From positions 1 to 14,087 of the forward strand of contig JAEDMB010000039.1 in the NCBI GenBank assembly GCA_016303235.1: a stretch of 14,087 nt of DNA. The letters are read 5' to 3'. Every line of letters starts with the position of its first letter. The first letter of the stretch is position 1. Below, piece by piece: positions 13,452 through 14,087 of this stretch. Position numbers and translations under genes: made by a program. The notes beneath the pieces are model-generated. The model searched no databases. It was given only the letters and a program-made list of their open reading frames with translations, and had not been told where the DNA came from. The DNA is from Oscillospiraceae bacterium. GTDB lineage: Bacteria; Bacillota; Clostridia; Oscillospirales; Ruminococcaceae.

Positions 13452-13484
13452 AAGGGCATACCCAGTTCTGACCGGTACGCCCTT
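13452..13484 (-). promoter_or_regulatory. Stable hairpin in the urease operon leader
   Basis: Minus strand: AAGGGCGTA (13484-13476) pairs with TATGCCCTT (13460-13452) including one G-T, then CCGGT pairs with ACTGG around a CAGA tetraloop, with a single bulged G. That is about 14 pairs. The one imperfect position pairs only as G-U on minus-strand RNA and is a mismatch on the plus strand, which supports an RNA function in the ure leader. TTATATTTT follows, a mediocre T-run, so it might be an attenuator, an mRNA stabiliser or a protein site. It lies about 40 bases before the ureAB start. Confidence 0.55.
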
Positions 13485-13671
13485 GTACTTTTAATTAATA
13501 TTACTGATTTTATATTACCACTTTCTTCATAAAAATAATACATAAAATTTCAGATAAATTACATTAAAAAAAAGTGATTAACGTGAGTTGGATTAAAAAA
13601 CATAGATATTTTTTTTATTGCAAAATATATCTGATTTCCATATACTTTATAAATACTTTTCAACAAAAATC

Positions 13672-13700
13672 TTTACAAATAAACAAAAGTATGATATAAT
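13672..13700 (+). promoter_or_regulatory. Consensus-like promoter for the small plus-strand gene
   Basis: -35 TTTACA (13672-13677), 17-base spacer, and perfect -10 TATAAT (13695-13700). The expected start near 13707 gives a leader of about 92 bases before the ATG at 13799. Confidence 0.65.
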
Positions 13701-13711
13701 GTACTTGCATT

Positions 13712-13749
13712 GTAAAGTTTTTGCGGAAAAAAGTCAATTTTACTTTTTT
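13712..13749 (+). other. Weak terminator-like hairpin in the small gene's leader
   Basis: GTAAAGTT (13712-13719) can pair with AATTTTAC (13736-13743) with one G-T pair, followed by TTTTTT. It begins about 5 bases after the predicted transcription start. The stem is AT-rich and may not be stable, so attenuation is only a possibility. Confidence 0.3.
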
Positions 13750-13798
13750 ATTGTAAACGGGATTTTTTTAATTTGTTTGATTGAAAGAGGGTTTTAAA

Positions 13799-14080
13799 AT
13801 GTATACAAATAAAGAAATGGAAGAAATATTCGGTATACCCTTTGAAGATGATAAAGAATATCAGAAAAAATCAGACAAACTTGAAAAACTTAAAGAAAAA
13901 TATCAAGAAAAATTTGGAGAAGAAATTGAATATTATCCTATTGACCTTGGTGAGTATAATATAGATAATGAAATCAAATTAGTTGAAAAAGCTTTAAAAG
14001 ATAACAAGCCTTTTATTTCAGAGGACTCTACAATAGACGGAATAACAGTCCTCGGAAAAAAAATTGAATTTTGGTTTTAA
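13799..14080 (+). CDS. Small acidic/lysine-rich protein of unknown function
   Basis: I do not recognise this 93-residue protein. It is rich in Lys, Glu and Asp, has no signal peptide or membrane segment, and has a probable amphipathic helix or short coiled coil at about residues 17-40, followed by alternating strand-like and helical segments ending in KKIEFWF. The ATG at 13799 is chosen over an upstream in-frame TTG (13781) because an AGAGGG site lies about 7 bases before it. A good promoter precedes it, which supports a real gene. It is transcribed away from the urease operon and is visibly more AT-rich than it, so it may be unrelated to urea metabolism or more recently acquired. Small size and acidic, soluble character would fit an immunity-type or contact-dependent cargo partner, but nothing here proves that. 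Confidence 0.7.
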   Translation: MYTNKEMEEIFGIPFEDDKEYQKKSDKLEKLKEKYQEKFGEEIEYYPIDLGEYNIDNEIKLVEKALKDNKPFISEDSTIDGITVLGKKIEFWF

Positions 14081-14087
14081 AAATGAG

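Larger units (their letters stand above)
13415..13798. other. AT-rich divergent intergenic region
   Basis: 384 bases between ureAB (minus) and the small gene (plus). It holds a strong hairpin near ureAB (13452-13484), a plus-strand promoter (13672-13700) and a weak hairpin after it. On the minus strand I found no convincing -35/-10 pair for the urease operon; candidates such as TATAAA near 13516 or TATTAT near 13535 lack a good -35. Long A/T tracts and a GATTAA repeated 16 bases apart (13575-13596) are the only other pattern. No RNA gene or attachment site is recognisable. Confidence 0.6.

Noticed and set aside
13415..13798. CRISPR array, tRNA or insertion sequence end in the intergenic region
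   Set aside because: No regularly spaced repeats, cloverleaf or terminal inverted repeats with target duplication are visible.

Overview
The window is a compact urea-utilisation locus from a low-GC Gram-positive bacterium. Signs of this are strong GGAGG ribosome binding sites, a lipobox on the solute-binding protein, an AraC-type (YesN-like) response regulator and AT-rich intergenic DNA. The protein style fits a gut or rumen Clostridia member, perhaps Ruminococcus-like; that placement is an inference and no species can be named. Except for one small gene at the right end, all genes lie on the minus strand, so transcription runs from right to left.

In transcription order: (1) the urease operon ureAB-ureC-ureE-ureF-ureG-ureD (13414 to 8527), in which the gamma and beta structural subunits are fused in one polypeptide as in Helicobacter; (2) a two-component module (8413 to 4924) made of a membrane-bound hybrid histidine kinase with its own receiver and Hpt domains, followed by a REC-AraC response regulator; (3) a cytidylate-kinase-like P-loop protein (4829 to 4134); (4) the urea ABC importer urtA-urtB-urtC-urtD (4047 to 1), with urtD cut by the window edge and urtE presumably beyond it. 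A divergent 93-codon gene of unknown function (13799 to 14080, plus strand) lies across a 384-base AT-rich intergenic region.

The genes make a coherent pathway. UrtA captures urea outside the cell, UrtB/UrtC form the membrane channel, and UrtD (with UrtE) supplies ATP. UreAB/UreC hydrolyse urea to ammonia and carbonic acid, and UreD/F/G/E insert nickel. The sensor kinase and regulator sit between the enzyme and transporter modules, so they probably control one or both; the signal is not readable from the sequence.

The non-coding DNA is more structured than the genes alone explain. A consensus-like promoter (TTGACA-N17-TAAAAT) overlaps the ureD stop codon and is followed almost at its start site by a terminator-like hairpin, just ahead of the kinase gene. 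A promoter before the cytidylate-kinase-like gene carries a perfect 16-base palindrome over its -10 and start region. Further hairpins lie between that gene and urtA, between urtA and urtB, and in the urease leader. These divide the locus into modules that could be expressed at different levels from one another.
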